This document shows, in pieces, positions 55,186 through 64,000 of a DNA stretch of 64,000 nt. Numbering within the stretch: position 1 is the stretch's first letter; the number at the start of each line of letters is the position of its first letter. Source of the stretch: a virus; IMG/VR virus record IMGVR_UViG_3300027917_000032, positions 1 through 64,000 of that record; one strand, 5' to 3'. The notes under the pieces were generated by a model that saw only the letters and a program-made list of their open reading frames with translations, had not been told where the DNA came from and made no database searches. Made by a program: the position numbers and the translations under genes.

Positions 55186-55568
55186 TATTCTCTCTCCTCA
55201 AACTCCAAGGTTAGGTCCATGACTTCTCCGCCAGGGAACCTGACTGCTCGACCACTCCCCGTGCTTTCAAATGGATTGTTCACCAAGTAACCAATCCAGA
55301 TGTTACTATCATGGTCAATGACCTGAATTGGCAGGCGGTAGTAGGCGTTGATAAAAACCCGTAATTCCAGAGCTTTATTTCGCGCTACAGTAAAGTCCCA
55401 TTGAAGCCGTTTTCGCCCGCCCCGCGATTTAACATAGGTGTAGGATGTTCCATCCATCGCCCGGCTAATCTGCATAGTCGAAGTCAGACCAACCGAGTCG
55501 CTAAACTTCGGGCTGGGCAACACCAATGTTACTTGGAGACTGGGGTAAGGTGCGCGTAGTGTAAACAT
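55185..55568 (-). CDS. Minor tail protein (distal tail-like), 127 aa
   Basis: Beta-rich with LRVFINAYYRLPIQVIDHDS and GYLVNNPFE, typical for small tail-tip proteins that assist insertion of the hub. Position between a large tail protein and the hub supports the call. Overlaps both neighbours by a few bases or one codon. Confidence 0.6.
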   Translation of the reverse strand: MFTLRAPYPSLQVTLVLPSPKFSDSVGLTSTMQISRAMDGTSYTYVKSRGGRKRLQWDFTVARNKALELRVFINAYYRLPIQVIDHDSNIWIGYLVNNPFESTGSGRAVRFPGGEVMDLTLEFEERE

Positions 55569-57037
55569 TAGGGACTCACCACTGTTTCTTCAACCACGTC
55601 GTCAAGTACCATCACATCCGTCAAGGTGCGATGCCATTCAACAATCAGTGTTTGACTGTCGGACATATTCATGTGATTGCCGGGCGGTAGTTCCTCTACT
55701 ATTGTGCCCTCAAATTCAAACGTCAGCGTCCAGCGACAACCACGCCCATCTTGGGCTGCCCGATCATTTGGCGTCGTTATAATGCCCACCCACTGCGTTC
55801 CTTCCCAGTCGATGATGCCCACTTCTTTTCCAATGTGATCGACCATGAATTGCTGCATGTCATCCACTTCAGTCTTAGTAAGACCAGAGAAGCTGAGAAT
55901 CAAAGTTTGAATCTTGGGCCATGTTGGGTCGGCAAAAATTGTCAAACGACCGCCGCGTGTTTCTCTGTTGATTCGAGTGAAGGATTGCCGATCCCTGTTG
56001 TCAAGGTTCGGAGCCCGAAGCTCGACAATATCGGTAGACTCACCCAGAGCGGGATAGAGTAGCAGGAATCGTTCTCCATCCGGTAGTCTAGGAATGTACT
56101 CCAAGCTATCGTCAGGCGGCGTGGGATTGGACGTGGAGGTACTCTCCCCGATAAAAGGCGTGTAGGCTTTCTTGTCGCACGGGTCGGGCAAGTAGTAAGT
56201 GAGTGTGTGACCCAGGCCCATCGAATCTGTCACAGTGCGATCCCACACCCCGTTTGTCTGAACAACTTGCGTCAAATCCAGTTCCGACGCAGGAATATCT
56301 TTAGACTTGCCTGCGTTCAGCGTTTGCACCAACGAGAGATTTGAAGAAGGCGTCTCGCTCCAGTATGCCTCGTCGGCCATATTCATTGTCGTTGTGACGT
56401 TCTCTTGATGCGGGTAGCCTGCCCCATGCACAAGGTCAATCGCATCCGAGAGTCGTTCAAACTTATCCTCATACGGCATAAAGCCATTGAGAAACATCTT
56501 ACTCTGGCATGAGATTCGGATAGTTCCACGAACGCTGACGGCTTGCGTCATCGACATTGTGGAATCAACAAGATTAGAAAGACCGGTCACTTCGGCCAAG
56601 TCGGTAAGATTTAAGTCGTGGCTCAGCCCAATGAAATCGCCAACACTAACGAACTCAGAAACAATGTCTGAGACCGCCATGTTGGTTGTGAGACTTTCTT
56701 CTTTTACACGCCCGGCTTGGTGTACTAGCGTCAGCGTGCTTGACGCCGACGCCGGAATAGATATTGGCAACGTTTGTGTCATTGACAAGTTTGATGTAAG
56801 CGACCGCGTGAGATTAAGTCCAACGGCTACGTCGTCGGACAGTGCCATCACGCTGTTTACATCTTCCTCAAATGATGCCGACGCCTCCGCCAACACTTCA
56901 ACGTGCTGCCGAGTTACACGCAACTTACCGTCACTAGCGGGTGCGAGCACTTCAACGTGCTGCCGCGTAACCCGTAGCTCACCATCGCTTGCAGGCGCAA
57001 GCACTTCAACGTGTTGTCGCGTGACTCGTAAAGCCAT
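55568..57037 (-). CDS. Tail protein with LRVTRQHVEVLA repeats, 489 aa
   Basis: Three 18-residue repeats at the N terminus (LRVTRQHVEVLAPASDG). Then many similar beta strands (NLSMTQTL, DLTQVV, DLNLTDL) every 40-60 residues, and a C-terminal domain with FTRINRETRGGRLTIFADP. This C-terminal part looks like the tail protein seen in other phages. It might be the major or distal tail fibre protein. Not firmly assigned. Confidence 0.62.
   Translation of the reverse strand: MALRVTRQHVEVLAPASDGELRVTRQHVEVLAPASDGKLRVTRQHVEVLAEASASFEEDVNSVMALSDDVAVGLNLTRSLTSNLSMTQTLPISIPASASSTLTLVHQAGRVKEESLTTNMAVSDIVSEFVSVGDFIGLSHDLNLTDLAEVTGLSNLVDSTMSMTQAVSVRGTIRISCQSKMFLNGFMPYEDKFERLSDAIDLVHGAGYPHQENVTTTMNMADEAYWSETPSSNLSLVQTLNAGKSKDIPASELDLTQVVQTNGVWDRTVTDSMGLGHTLTYYLPDPCDKKAYTPFIGESTSTSNPTPPDDSLEYIPRLPDGERFLLLYPALGESTDIVELRAPNLDNRDRQSFTRINRETRGGRLTIFADPTWPKIQTLILSFSGLTKTEVDDMQQFMVDHIGKEVGIIDWEGTQWVGIITTPNDRAAQDGRGCRWTLTFEFEGTIVEELPPGNHMNMSDSQTLIVEWHRTLTDVMVLDDVVEETVVSP
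56888..57031 (-). repeat. 54-bp tandem repeat encoding LRVTRQHVEVLA units
   Basis: Copies start at 57031, 56977 and 56923 on the minus strand, spaced 54 bp. The DNA differs mainly at third positions between copies, so the protein repeat is kept by selection. Confidence 0.88.
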
Positions 57038-58071
57038 TAGGTCTTAACCTTTACGCCAAAGTTTGCCGCGTTGATCGCTGCCATCGTCCAAGCAGAGTTA
57101 GTATCGGGGTCTTGCTCCTCCAGACGTGTAAACTCCGTATAGCTTGAACTCATCGCCTGTCCAGAATCATCATACTCAGTACCATTTGATTCGACAATGG
57201 TAATCAACTCAAAATCAGTGGCGTCCGTCTCCTTCGCCATTGTGCGAACGACGAGTCCAGCAATCGTACCTAAACTCGCAACACTTCCATAAGTCCAAAT
57301 GTCTTTGTTGGTGTTTGTACTTTCTTCCACATAGCTTGTATCATCATCGCAGATTGTTTCATCTACATTCTCATAGTGATTGGCGCTAGGTGTTGAAGTT
57401 CCAAACCCCGTTGTGTCATCGCCATCAGGATTGATTCGCACGACCTTGTGATTTCCAAGGAAGTCATTGTTGACAGAGCCAGTGCTATCGCAGACATACA
57501 TATCATCCCAAGTTGGATGCACCCCTGATGTGTCTGAGGGAGCGAGCCTAACCCTGTCGTGGTAGGCATTAGACCCAGCCTGCGTATCTGTGCCCGTGCC
57601 GCTACACACATTCACCCCATTTACACGGACTTCATAAGTACCAGCCGTATTATCACACAGCACTTTGAACTCAATGTAGTCCCAGCTATTTGTTCCAATC
57701 CCTGCTCCAGTGGATGTGTCGATAAGCGTCGCATCCCGATACACACTAATCTCACTTGCTGACGCCGCAACCTGCAAATTCATCCCACGTTGCGAACCAT
57801 CATAGAAAGCGACGATAGCTACTTGATCCGTAGTCTCACGCTTGAAGGCCGCGCCCCAAATAAGCGTGTCATCAGTCGTAAGTGGTTCTGACTCCAGGTA
57901 ACAGGTATACCGATTGAAGTCCAGTGCGTAGCCACCTGTTCGTCCCGAGGCAATTCGCATGTAATTTTCTGCCGACACTGAGTAGCGTCGGCCCACCACG
58001 TCGGTAGGTGAAGGCGCACTACCCGCGCTCGTGCCGAAACCTTCAAATCCTTCAATAAGCAGAAGTGCCAT
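57037..58071 (-). CDS. Virion surface protein, concanavalin/LamG-like, 344 aa
   Basis: MALLLIEGFEGFG with a beta-sandwich pattern (GGYALDFNRYTCYLESEPL, WGAAFKRETTDQVAIVAFYD) resembles phage tail/appendage proteins with a lectin-like jelly roll. It might recognise surface sugar. Located between two tail proteins. Function inferred from pattern and place. Confidence 0.62.
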   Translation of the reverse strand: MALLLIEGFEGFGTSAGSAPSPTDVVGRRYSVSAENYMRIASGRTGGYALDFNRYTCYLESEPLTTDDTLIWGAAFKRETTDQVAIVAFYDGSQRGMNLQVAASASEISVYRDATLIDTSTGAGIGTNSWDYIEFKVLCDNTAGTYEVRVNGVNVCSGTGTDTQAGSNAYHDRVRLAPSDTSGVHPTWDDMYVCDSTGSVNNDFLGNHKVVRINPDGDDTTGFGTSTPSANHYENVDETICDDDTSYVEESTNTNKDIWTYGSVASLGTIAGLVVRTMAKETDATDFELITIVESNGTEYDDSGQAMSSSYTEFTRLEEQDPDTNSAWTMAAINAANFGVKVKT

Positions 58072-58103
58072 AGCTTCACCTTTGTCTTGTAGAAGGAAGA
58101 CCC

Positions 58104-58126
58104 TGGCACAGTCACAAACTGTGCCA
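58104..58126 (-). terminator. 9-bp hairpin between tail genes
   Basis: TGGCACAGT pairs with ACTGTGCCA across a 5-base loop. It lies in the 75-base gap between 58071 and 58147. No T-tract follows, so it may be a processing or attenuating hairpin that modulates output of the downstream tail genes. Confidence 0.55.
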
Positions 58127-58146
58127 AGGTCAACCGAGGGAGAGAC

Positions 58147-58635
58147 TTAGCCGCTGACCGTGTAGGTAATCTTCAGCGTGTCCCCATTCTGGACCGAAAC
58201 CGTCGAGCTAAACAGTGCGGTAGACCAGAGGATGCCAGATGTACCACTAGCCTGATCGGTCACGAAGATACCCTTCAATGTGGCAGACGACGTGATAGAA
58301 AAGTCAGCCGTGGTTGAGTTAGAAATGGACCGCGAGGATGCAGAGCCAACCGACCAGGCAACGCGGTTGCCCGAGTACGGTGTGGCTTCCGACCAGCCCG
58401 TGTGCGATGCCAGCGTGTCGCTGTTGCTAACGCCAGTGTAGCCCGAGTTGTCAATAAGGCCAATATACCATGCGGTATGCTGCGATGTGGCACCAAAATG
58501 AACGTCCAAAAGATCATTCATGCCCACATCAACGATGCCATTAGGCACGCGGTACAGGCCAATGAGTTTGCCGTCACTGTTGCGGTGTTCAATGTAGTAA
58601 GCACCACGAAGCGGCAGATTGTGTTGGGATTTCAT
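58147..58635 (-). CDS. Phage structural protein, 162 aa
   Basis: The pattern NGIVDVGMNDLLDVHFG, WYIGLIDNSGYT and GYTGVSNSDTLASHTGWSEA, with the RxxW further on, fits the small phage structural proteins of unknown role found near tail genes. Beta-rich, no transmembrane segment. A hairpin follows its stop. Confidence 0.7.
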   Translation of the reverse strand: MKSQHNLPLRGAYYIEHRNSDGKLIGLYRVPNGIVDVGMNDLLDVHFGATSQHTAWYIGLIDNSGYTGVSNSDTLASHTGWSEATPYSGNRVAWSVGSASSRSISNSTTADFSITSSATLKGIFVTDQASGTSGILWSTALFSSTVSVQNGDTLKITYTVSG

Positions 58636-58647
58636 GTGTTTCTCCCT

Positions 58648-61600
58648 TTAGGTTAGTTTGATTGTGCCCCGGCTGATTTCTCTCCGCAAACCGTGGGCAA
58701 TTTCCCGGATCGTTTGTTGTGAGTTGTCGCCTCCCTGGACTGTTACGTTAATGTCTCCGACGTTTGTTACTGAACCGCCCTGCTCACGATAGACGGGTTG
58801 TTGTCCCGCGTTAATAGCCTGAAGTTGCGGGAAGAAGTTACGAGCCGAGCGAGCATTGATGACAAACTCGCCAGGTGACAGCATCGCAGGGATGGTATCC
58901 GTACCACGACCACCGATGGCAAAGAATCGGCCACCCTTGGCCGCCGTGACAGCACCACCAGAACAGTATCCACTTGCCTGCGCACACGCTTCAGCCGCTT
59001 GCAGCGCTGACTGAGCCGTAACTTGCATCGCTTGGGAAGCCGTCCCAGCCAACTGTACTGAATTTTGCAACTGCGTGTTCCACGTACTTGTAGCCGTTGC
59101 AAGCTGATTTGTAGACGACACAGTTGAGAGAACTTGCTGATTGGTTCCCGCCGCAGCTTGTTCCGTTTGCTTGATCTGTGTCGTAGTTTCCATAAACGGG
59201 TTTACCAGCATCCCCGCATTGATAGAAGTTTGTCGAACCGCCTCAGCCGTGGCTTGGGTACTCGACGTAGCTTCTTTTATGTACGGGTTAATGCCGTTGT
59301 AAATTGTCCGCAGCGTGTTTACCTTTTCGTTCACACGTTCAGCAGCCGCCGCCTGAGCTTCAAACTCAGTCGAAGTTATCGAAGGCGGTTGCGGCGCGAC
59401 GGGTGGCGCGACGGGCGGTGCTACCGGCGCTGCCGGTTGCAAAATTGCGTTCTGAGCCGCCGTCGCTGCTTCCAATTCCGTTCTTACAGCCTCAGCTTGC
59501 CCCGCCTGAGCGGCAAGAGCCTGGGTAGCTGTAGCCGTAGCAGCAGGCAGGCTGGCCTGAGCTTGGCGACTAGCTTCCAACTGCTCTGTCGTCCCCTTGG
59601 CTGCCTCAGTCATTTCTTGCTGAGCGGCTGCACCAGCGCCAAACTTCTCGTTAATGTCGTCAAGTTTTCGTCGCGCTTCCTCCGCCTGCGGGCCGAGAAT
59701 ATCCACTTGGGAAATACCCCCAAGAGTGTCCCCCAAAGTCTGTGCAGCAGTAGCTACACTTCGCCAAGCCTCGGCACCTGCTTTAGCCTCCTCAGTCGTT
59801 ATTCGGCCAGTCTCTTGCAATTGGCGACCGTACTGATAGACTTCATTGAGATAAGTAGCTTCTGCTTCGGTCAGTCCGCGACGCTCCGCAGCAGCAGTTC
59901 GGACGATTTCAATGCTTTTTATTAGCGACTCGTTGTATTGCTCAGCGTAGCTTAATCTTTCTTTTTCAGGATCAATCGTCGCATCAAACCCCGCGCCAAC
60001 ACCACCGGAGATTCTAAACTCACCGAGTCGGTCTAAAAATCGGCTAAGTCGCGTAGACGTATCAACCTCCGACAACTCTTTCGCCGTTTTCAACTGGGCG
60101 TCGAGTGCCTTCATGTTGCGATCTACGGCGGAAGCTGCGGCATCGTGTTCCTTTATAATCTTCTCAGCAGTCTGGGCAATTTGCTCAGCCGTTTTGACAG
60201 AATCCCCGAGCACATTTATTTCACCAAACTGGTCAATGTAGGCTTGGAGGAAACCTTCATTTGTGATGGATAAGGTGATGTTCGCTCGAAAGTCTGTCGC
60301 GTTCAGCTTTGCCGCAAATGTGTTAATCATTCGGTCATAGTCAAGGTCGGCCTTTGACAGTGCATCGGTGATGCCATCTTTTAGATTAGACACGCCTTCG
60401 ACAATGCCCATTTGTTCAAACACATCGAAATCAAACGACCGATCTAACTCGGCGCGCAGGTCTTCCATGAGAGCTTTGGAGCGTTCTGCACGTTCCTCCA
60501 GCTCTTTCATGCTCTTCGGTTCAGTCTCGTTGAGACGTTCGTACTCTTCAATGAGAGCTTTTACAGTCTCTTGGGAGGCGATACCGCTTTCTTTGAGGGC
60601 TCGAATCTGCTCTTTACTCGCTGCCGACTGCGCCTTTTCGCGGTCGATTTGAAACTGCGTTTCCGCTTTGATTCGGTCCCCGCGAATTTTCGCCAGGTCT
60701 TCCTCAGCTTGACGAATTAAACCGACATTACTCAGACGCTCCGCTTGAGCCAGAGCTTCTTGCGCTCGTTTCTCTGCGATGTGCGAAAGTTCGCGGGCGG
60801 CGGTAGCTCGTTCCTCATTAGCCCCGACTTTTGCGTAGGCTTGTCGAGCTTTTGTCGCTTCTTCCTCGGCGCGTTTAAGAGTGACCCAAAACTTATTGCG
60901 ATCACTCAAGCGACGAGTTTCACTTTTGAACGATGCTTCGGCAATCGCTTCCTGCGTATCGGCAACTTCCTGCATGGAAGTTTTGATTGCCGAATCGGCC
61001 GCCGTACCAGCTTTCTCAATCGCTTTGATGGCGTCTTCACGCTTGCTGAAGATGGTGTCAACAATGCCTTCCAGCGTCTCACCGATGACTTTTGACTGAA
61101 TCTGAAGCCGCTTGAAATCCTTTTGGTATTCAAGCGCGACAGCCGAAAAGTAGTCTGCCGTGGCCTTTCGCCGCGCAACAAACTCTTGGTTGGTTTTCTG
61201 GATTCTCGCTGATGCTTGTCGGTCATGCTCATCAGTGAGTCGCTTTTCTTCCGCAATCAAATCGTTGACTAACGCTTCCGCTTCGCCCGAACTTTCCGTG
61301 AGCCATTTAGTCAATTCAACAGCCGCCAACGCTGCCAACATAGCGATAGCAACGGGCGCAAGAGAAGCCAAGGCCGTTTTCAAAACTCCTGCGGACGCAG
61401 TAGCCCCTGCCATCGCAGCAGCCGATTGAGCCGCCGCAAGTCGCACCCCGACTAGACCAGAAACCGCACCTACAGCCGCAACTTTTAGCAAGTCCATGTT
61501 GCGGATCATCCAGTCCAGCGCTTCGATTACTGGAGTCAAAACCGAAAGAATCGCTTCCCCCGCACCGATCATAGTTGTCTTTAGACGCTGCCACGCCTCA

Positions 61601-62949
61601 ACTTGACGACGGCCAGACGAAGAACGCATTTCTTCGAGAGCTTTTGACGTAGCATTAGTGCTGTTCTGCATCTGCTCCATCGCTTCCTCAAGAGCAGTCG
61701 CGCCGTCGGTTGTCAAGTTCAACGCACCGACCAACGCCCTTACGCGCCCAAGCAAATCAGCGAACTCTTTGTCATTCCCAGACGTAGCATCCTGCATTTT
61801 CAGCAAAACCTCACGCAAACCGCCAAAACGACGGATCGCCTCCGGTCCTGTCCGAACACCCCATTCTTCATACAGGTCTTGCAGCCCCATAGTAGGTCGT
61901 AAGAGCTTCTGCGATACTTGCGTCAACTGGGTGATAGCTGTGTGTGCAGGAACACCTTTTTGCGTGATGGCCGCAATTGACGCAGCCATTTCTTCAAAGC
62001 TAATACCCAGTGTTGCGGTCAGAGGAGAAACGCGACCAAGGACACTTCCAAATTCATTCAGTCGCAACCGACCTAACTCAATGGTCTTGAAGAGTACATT
62101 AGAAACATGCTCTGTCTCGGCTACGTCGAGGTTATAGCTATTCATCACCGAAGACAGCGCATTAACCGCGTCTTTCAATTCTGAATTGGTGGCGATAGCT
62201 AATTCAGCCGCTTTGGCTTCAAACCGAAGCGCATCACCAGCTTCAACAACTTGGTTTGATAAGGTTTGGTACAAACCTTCAGCCACTTCCAGCGCGGGCT
62301 CACCTAGCGAACGGGCCAAGTCTTTCACAGACTGATTCAATTGATCCATGTTGCCCAAATCACCACCAGATATGGTGAACGCTTCCGCCACAGCAATAGA
62401 GAAATCCTGGGCGGTCACGGTCGCCTCACGGAACGAGGCGACGATTGCGCTCAGCGCACGAACGATTGCTTGAGCCGCGATGATGCGCCCCACAGTTCTC
62501 CAGGAGAGTGTGATTCCTTCTCCGGCCCGCTTACCCTCTTCGCCCACCTTCTTGAAGCCAAGCCCCAGATGAGCGAGCGAGTTCGCCCCTTGTTTAGAGG
62601 CAGTCACGGTCTGTTGGACAGCGGCACTTGTAGACACCGATGCCGTGCCAAGCCGCCCCGCATTTTGGGCCGCTTCCAGAGCTTTGTTCCCATAACCGGT
62701 TAACCCACTGATAGCACTGTTAGCTTGCGTGGATAACGTCGTCATGGTGGCACCAGCCGATTTAGCTGAGCCCGACAACTGCTTCATGGTCCGCGAGACG
62801 GGGGCTGCACTGGCGTTAAACCGGTCCATAGCGCCAGAAGTGGTCTGCAAGGTTGACTGGAACTTAGCCAGTTCTACTTGCAACCGGGCCAACTCTTGCA
62901 CCGCTTTTGAAGCGTCAAAGCCTAGTTTCTGGGTAATTTCGTTAGGCAT
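58648..62949 (-). CDS. Tail tape measure protein (TP901 family), 1433 aa
   Basis: The N-terminal half carries the TP901 core (AASIAAITQKGVPAHTAITQ, KLLRPTMGLQDLYEEWG) with long helices. Central coiled coils are rich in Glu, Lys and Ala. The C terminus is typical (GGRGTDTIPAMLSPGEFVIN). At roughly 1.5 A per residue the tail would be about 210 nm. Hydrophobic stretches near 490-545 may insert in the membrane on ejection. Confidence 0.95.
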   Translation of the reverse strand: MPNEITQKLGFDASKAVQELARLQVELAKFQSTLQTTSGAMDRFNASAAPVSRTMKQLSGSAKSAGATMTTLSTQANSAISGLTGYGNKALEAAQNAGRLGTASVSTSAAVQQTVTASKQGANSLAHLGLGFKKVGEEGKRAGEGITLSWRTVGRIIAAQAIVRALSAIVASFREATVTAQDFSIAVAEAFTISGGDLGNMDQLNQSVKDLARSLGEPALEVAEGLYQTLSNQVVEAGDALRFEAKAAELAIATNSELKDAVNALSSVMNSYNLDVAETEHVSNVLFKTIELGRLRLNEFGSVLGRVSPLTATLGISFEEMAASIAAITQKGVPAHTAITQLTQVSQKLLRPTMGLQDLYEEWGVRTGPEAIRRFGGLREVLLKMQDATSGNDKEFADLLGRVRALVGALNLTTDGATALEEAMEQMQNSTNATSKALEEMRSSSGRRQVEAWQRLKTTMIGAGEAILSVLTPVIEALDWMIRNMDLLKVAAVGAVSGLVGVRLAAAQSAAAMAGATASAGVLKTALASLAPVAIAMLAALAAVELTKWLTESSGEAEALVNDLIAEEKRLTDEHDRQASARIQKTNQEFVARRKATADYFSAVALEYQKDFKRLQIQSKVIGETLEGIVDTIFSKREDAIKAIEKAGTAADSAIKTSMQEVADTQEAIAEASFKSETRRLSDRNKFWVTLKRAEEEATKARQAYAKVGANEERATAARELSHIAEKRAQEALAQAERLSNVGLIRQAEEDLAKIRGDRIKAETQFQIDREKAQSAASKEQIRALKESGIASQETVKALIEEYERLNETEPKSMKELEERAERSKALMEDLRAELDRSFDFDVFEQMGIVEGVSNLKDGITDALSKADLDYDRMINTFAAKLNATDFRANITLSITNEGFLQAYIDQFGEINVLGDSVKTAEQIAQTAEKIIKEHDAAASAVDRNMKALDAQLKTAKELSEVDTSTRLSRFLDRLGEFRISGGVGAGFDATIDPEKERLSYAEQYNESLIKSIEIVRTAAAERRGLTEAEATYLNEVYQYGRQLQETGRITTEEAKAGAEAWRSVATAAQTLGDTLGGISQVDILGPQAEEARRKLDDINEKFGAGAAAQQEMTEAAKGTTEQLEASRQAQASLPAATATATQALAAQAGQAEAVRTELEAATAAQNAILQPAAPVAPPVAPPVAPQPPSITSTEFEAQAAAAERVNEKVNTLRTIYNGINPYIKEATSSTQATAEAVRQTSINAGMLVNPFMETTTQIKQTEQAAAGTNQQVLSTVSSTNQLATATSTWNTQLQNSVQLAGTASQAMQVTAQSALQAAEACAQASGYCSGGAVTAAKGGRFFAIGGRGTDTIPAMLSPGEFVINARSARNFFPQLQAINAGQQPVYREQGGSVTNVGDINVTVQGGDNSQQTIREIAHGLRREISRGTIKLT

Positions 62950-63464
62950 CAGCTAACCTTGACTTTCTTGAGGAACTTGAACGGGTTTGGAAGTTCCGTG
63001 AAGCGTGTGAAATCTTCAAACGCTTTCTGTCCCTTCTCTTGAAAGTGATACGGAGTGGGGTTAGTTAATCCACGCGGCGAGAACACGTTAGGGGCTTGAC
63101 CGTAGACAACGTGATTATACTCATTGTATGCCAGGTAGCGCAGCGTCGTATGGTACTTAAAATACCACCGCGAGTTACCGGGGTCGAGTTCTAATCCGCT
63201 GCCTTGACTTGTAGACAATCCCAATCCCGCACGATCTTTGCGACTTTTTTGCTCGCCATAAGGAATTGCAGTGCCGAGTTCTCGGGCAAGTTTTTGGAAC
63301 GTGGCCCTTGACGCTTTAGACCATGTTGGAATAATAGCAAGCACAGTAGCATGGAGCCACTCGACACCGGCCTGCTTTAGCCAGTCTTCCATGTAGGAGT
63401 TAAAGAACCGCTTGTATCCGGCTAGGTCTAACTCCAATGCTACGAATTTGTGCGTAAACTTCAT
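62949..63464 (-). CDS. Minor tail protein, 171 aa
   Basis: Lies between the tape measure and the chaperones. Contains WLKQAGVEWLHATVLAIIPTW and PYGEQKSRKDRAGLGL. The ATG shares bases with the TGA of the downstream frame of the chaperone pair. A role in tail assembly is inferred from position. Confidence 0.62.
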   Translation of the reverse strand: MKFTHKFVALELDLAGYKRFFNSYMEDWLKQAGVEWLHATVLAIIPTWSKASRATFQKLARELGTAIPYGEQKSRKDRAGLGLSTSQGSGLELDPGNSRWYFKYHTTLRYLAYNEYNHVVYGQAPNVFSPRGLTNPTPYHFQEKGQKAFEDFTRFTELPNPFKFLKKVKVS

Positions 63465-63730
63465 CGGCGTCTCCGTCTCGATACTGGTTTTGGTTTTCCT
63501 TTGCCAAAACCAGCGAGTGCCTTCCGTTCTTCAAGCTCGTCGTATTCACGAACCTGATTAAAAGCGATGATGCGTGCTTGAGTGATTACATCACAATCAT
63601 CCCACGCTGCTTTCACGCCGGGCGGGCGCACTCCTAATCGCTCGCAACCTCGCCAGATGGCGTATTCGCCGGTTCGGTTTGGAGGCCAGAGGATTCTTTT
63701 GCCGCCTCCGCCTCCCCACGTAGAAAAACC
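63461..63730 (-). CDS. Tail assembly chaperone, -1 frameshift extension (gpGT-like)
   Basis: This frame is open from 63730 to a TGA at 63461 and has no good start codon. It encodes RTGEYAIWRGCERLGVRPPG, then AWDDCDVITQARIIAFNQVR, a pattern I associate with tail chaperone T domains. It is -1 relative to the gene at 63634-63993. The slippery candidate GGCAAAAG lies at 63703-63696 (minus strand). The predicted fusion of the two frames is ~175 aa. Confidence 0.65.
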   Translation of the reverse strand, partial: GFSTWGGGGGKRILWPPNRTGEYAIWRGCERLGVRPPGVKAAWDDCDVITQARIIAFNQVREYDELEERKALAGFGKGKPKPVSRRRRR

Positions 63731-63993
63731 TCACGGGCTTCCTTCAGCTTGCTTTCATCCAAAGCATTTGCCGCCATCACACAGCGAACGACACGATTTA
63801 CTTCGGTGTCAGCTAGGCCCGCTTCCCGCAACTCTTTTTCCCAATTCTTCCATGTCTTAGGATTGTCCAACGTCACGGTTTCCCACTCAATGTCGCTCGG
63901 AACAAGCGACTTAATGCACATATAGGCAAACCGCTGTTCGTTGTAGTTTGTCAACTTCTGCAAGTACGTTTCATCCTCCAGTTGTGGAATCAT
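63634..63993 (-). CDS. Tail assembly chaperone N-terminal product (gpG-like), 119 aa
   Basis: Acidic and helical (NPKTWKNWEKELREAG, EAREVFLRGEAEAAK). Position just upstream of the tape measure and the overlapping second frame fit gpG. The start at 63993 is seven bases from the window edge, so the Shine-Dalgarno is not visible and an earlier start cannot be excluded. Confidence 0.68.
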   Translation of the reverse strand: MIPQLEDETYLQKLTNYNEQRFAYMCIKSLVPSDIEWETVTLDNPKTWKNWEKELREAGLADTEVNRVVRCVMAANALDESKLKEAREVFLRGEAEAAKESSGLQTEPANTPSGEVASD

Positions 63994-64000
63994 ACCTTCC

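Overview
The window is part of a tailed double-stranded DNA bacteriophage genome. The evidence is a TP901-type tape measure protein of 1433 residues with tail genes around it, a viral primase-helicase, a family A DNA polymerase, a phage sigma-like factor, a tRNA set and dozens of very small genes packed with 1-30 bp overlaps. The long tape measure and the absence of contractile sheath or baseplate wedge genes suggest a long, non-contractile (siphovirus-like) tail. Head, portal and terminase genes are not in the window and probably lie beyond the right edge. The host cannot be named from the sequence. Shine-Dalgarno sites (GGAGG) are strong, many promoters look like sigma70 promoters with extended -10 boxes, and one gene has a lipobox.

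Layout. (1) 1-900: the end of a rightward gene with a textbook terminator, a 28-bp tandem repeat, and a strong hairpin that probably ends the long leftward unit. (2) 0.9-45.9 kb, leftward: an accessory, nucleotide and replication block of about 100 mostly tiny genes. It contains a guanine deaminase-like enzyme, deoxyribose-phosphate aldolase, two nucleoside deoxyribosyltransferase-fold proteins, a DNA methyltransferase, PD-(D/E)XK nucleases, DNA ligase, RNA ligase, DNA polymerase, an SNF2-like helicase, two ParB-like proteins, a sigma-like factor, four protease-like proteins and two tRNA clusters. It also carries a glycan/sulfation group (GT41 glycosyltransferase, sugar C-methyltransferase, two sulfotransferase-like proteins). 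A family of six divergent paralogues sharing an F-x-GGP motif lies at 3.8-10.2 kb. (3) 45.9-46.6 kb: a non-coding, repeat-rich region bounded by a 28-bp inverted repeat, the best candidate for a replication origin and divergent control region. (4) 46.6-50.9 kb, rightward: primase-helicase, a small gene, a dGTP/dATP diphosphohydrolase-like protein and a DnaQ-like exonuclease, closed by a terminator. (5) 50.9-64.0 kb, leftward: two Cys-rich proteins, then tail hub, tail proteins, tape measure and a tail-assembly chaperone pair that appears to need a -1 frameshift.

The replication proteins flank the putative origin. Nucleotide enzymes (deaminase, DeoC, deoxyribosyltransferase folds, diphosphohydrolase) would reshape host pools. 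tRNAs plus an RNA ligase suggest tRNA supply and repair. The glycan group would act on host or virion surface sugars. Start codons were chosen from Shine-Dalgarno spacing and overlap with the preceding gene, so several genes are shorter than their longest open frame. All functional statements are read from motifs in the translated sequence; no database search was possible.
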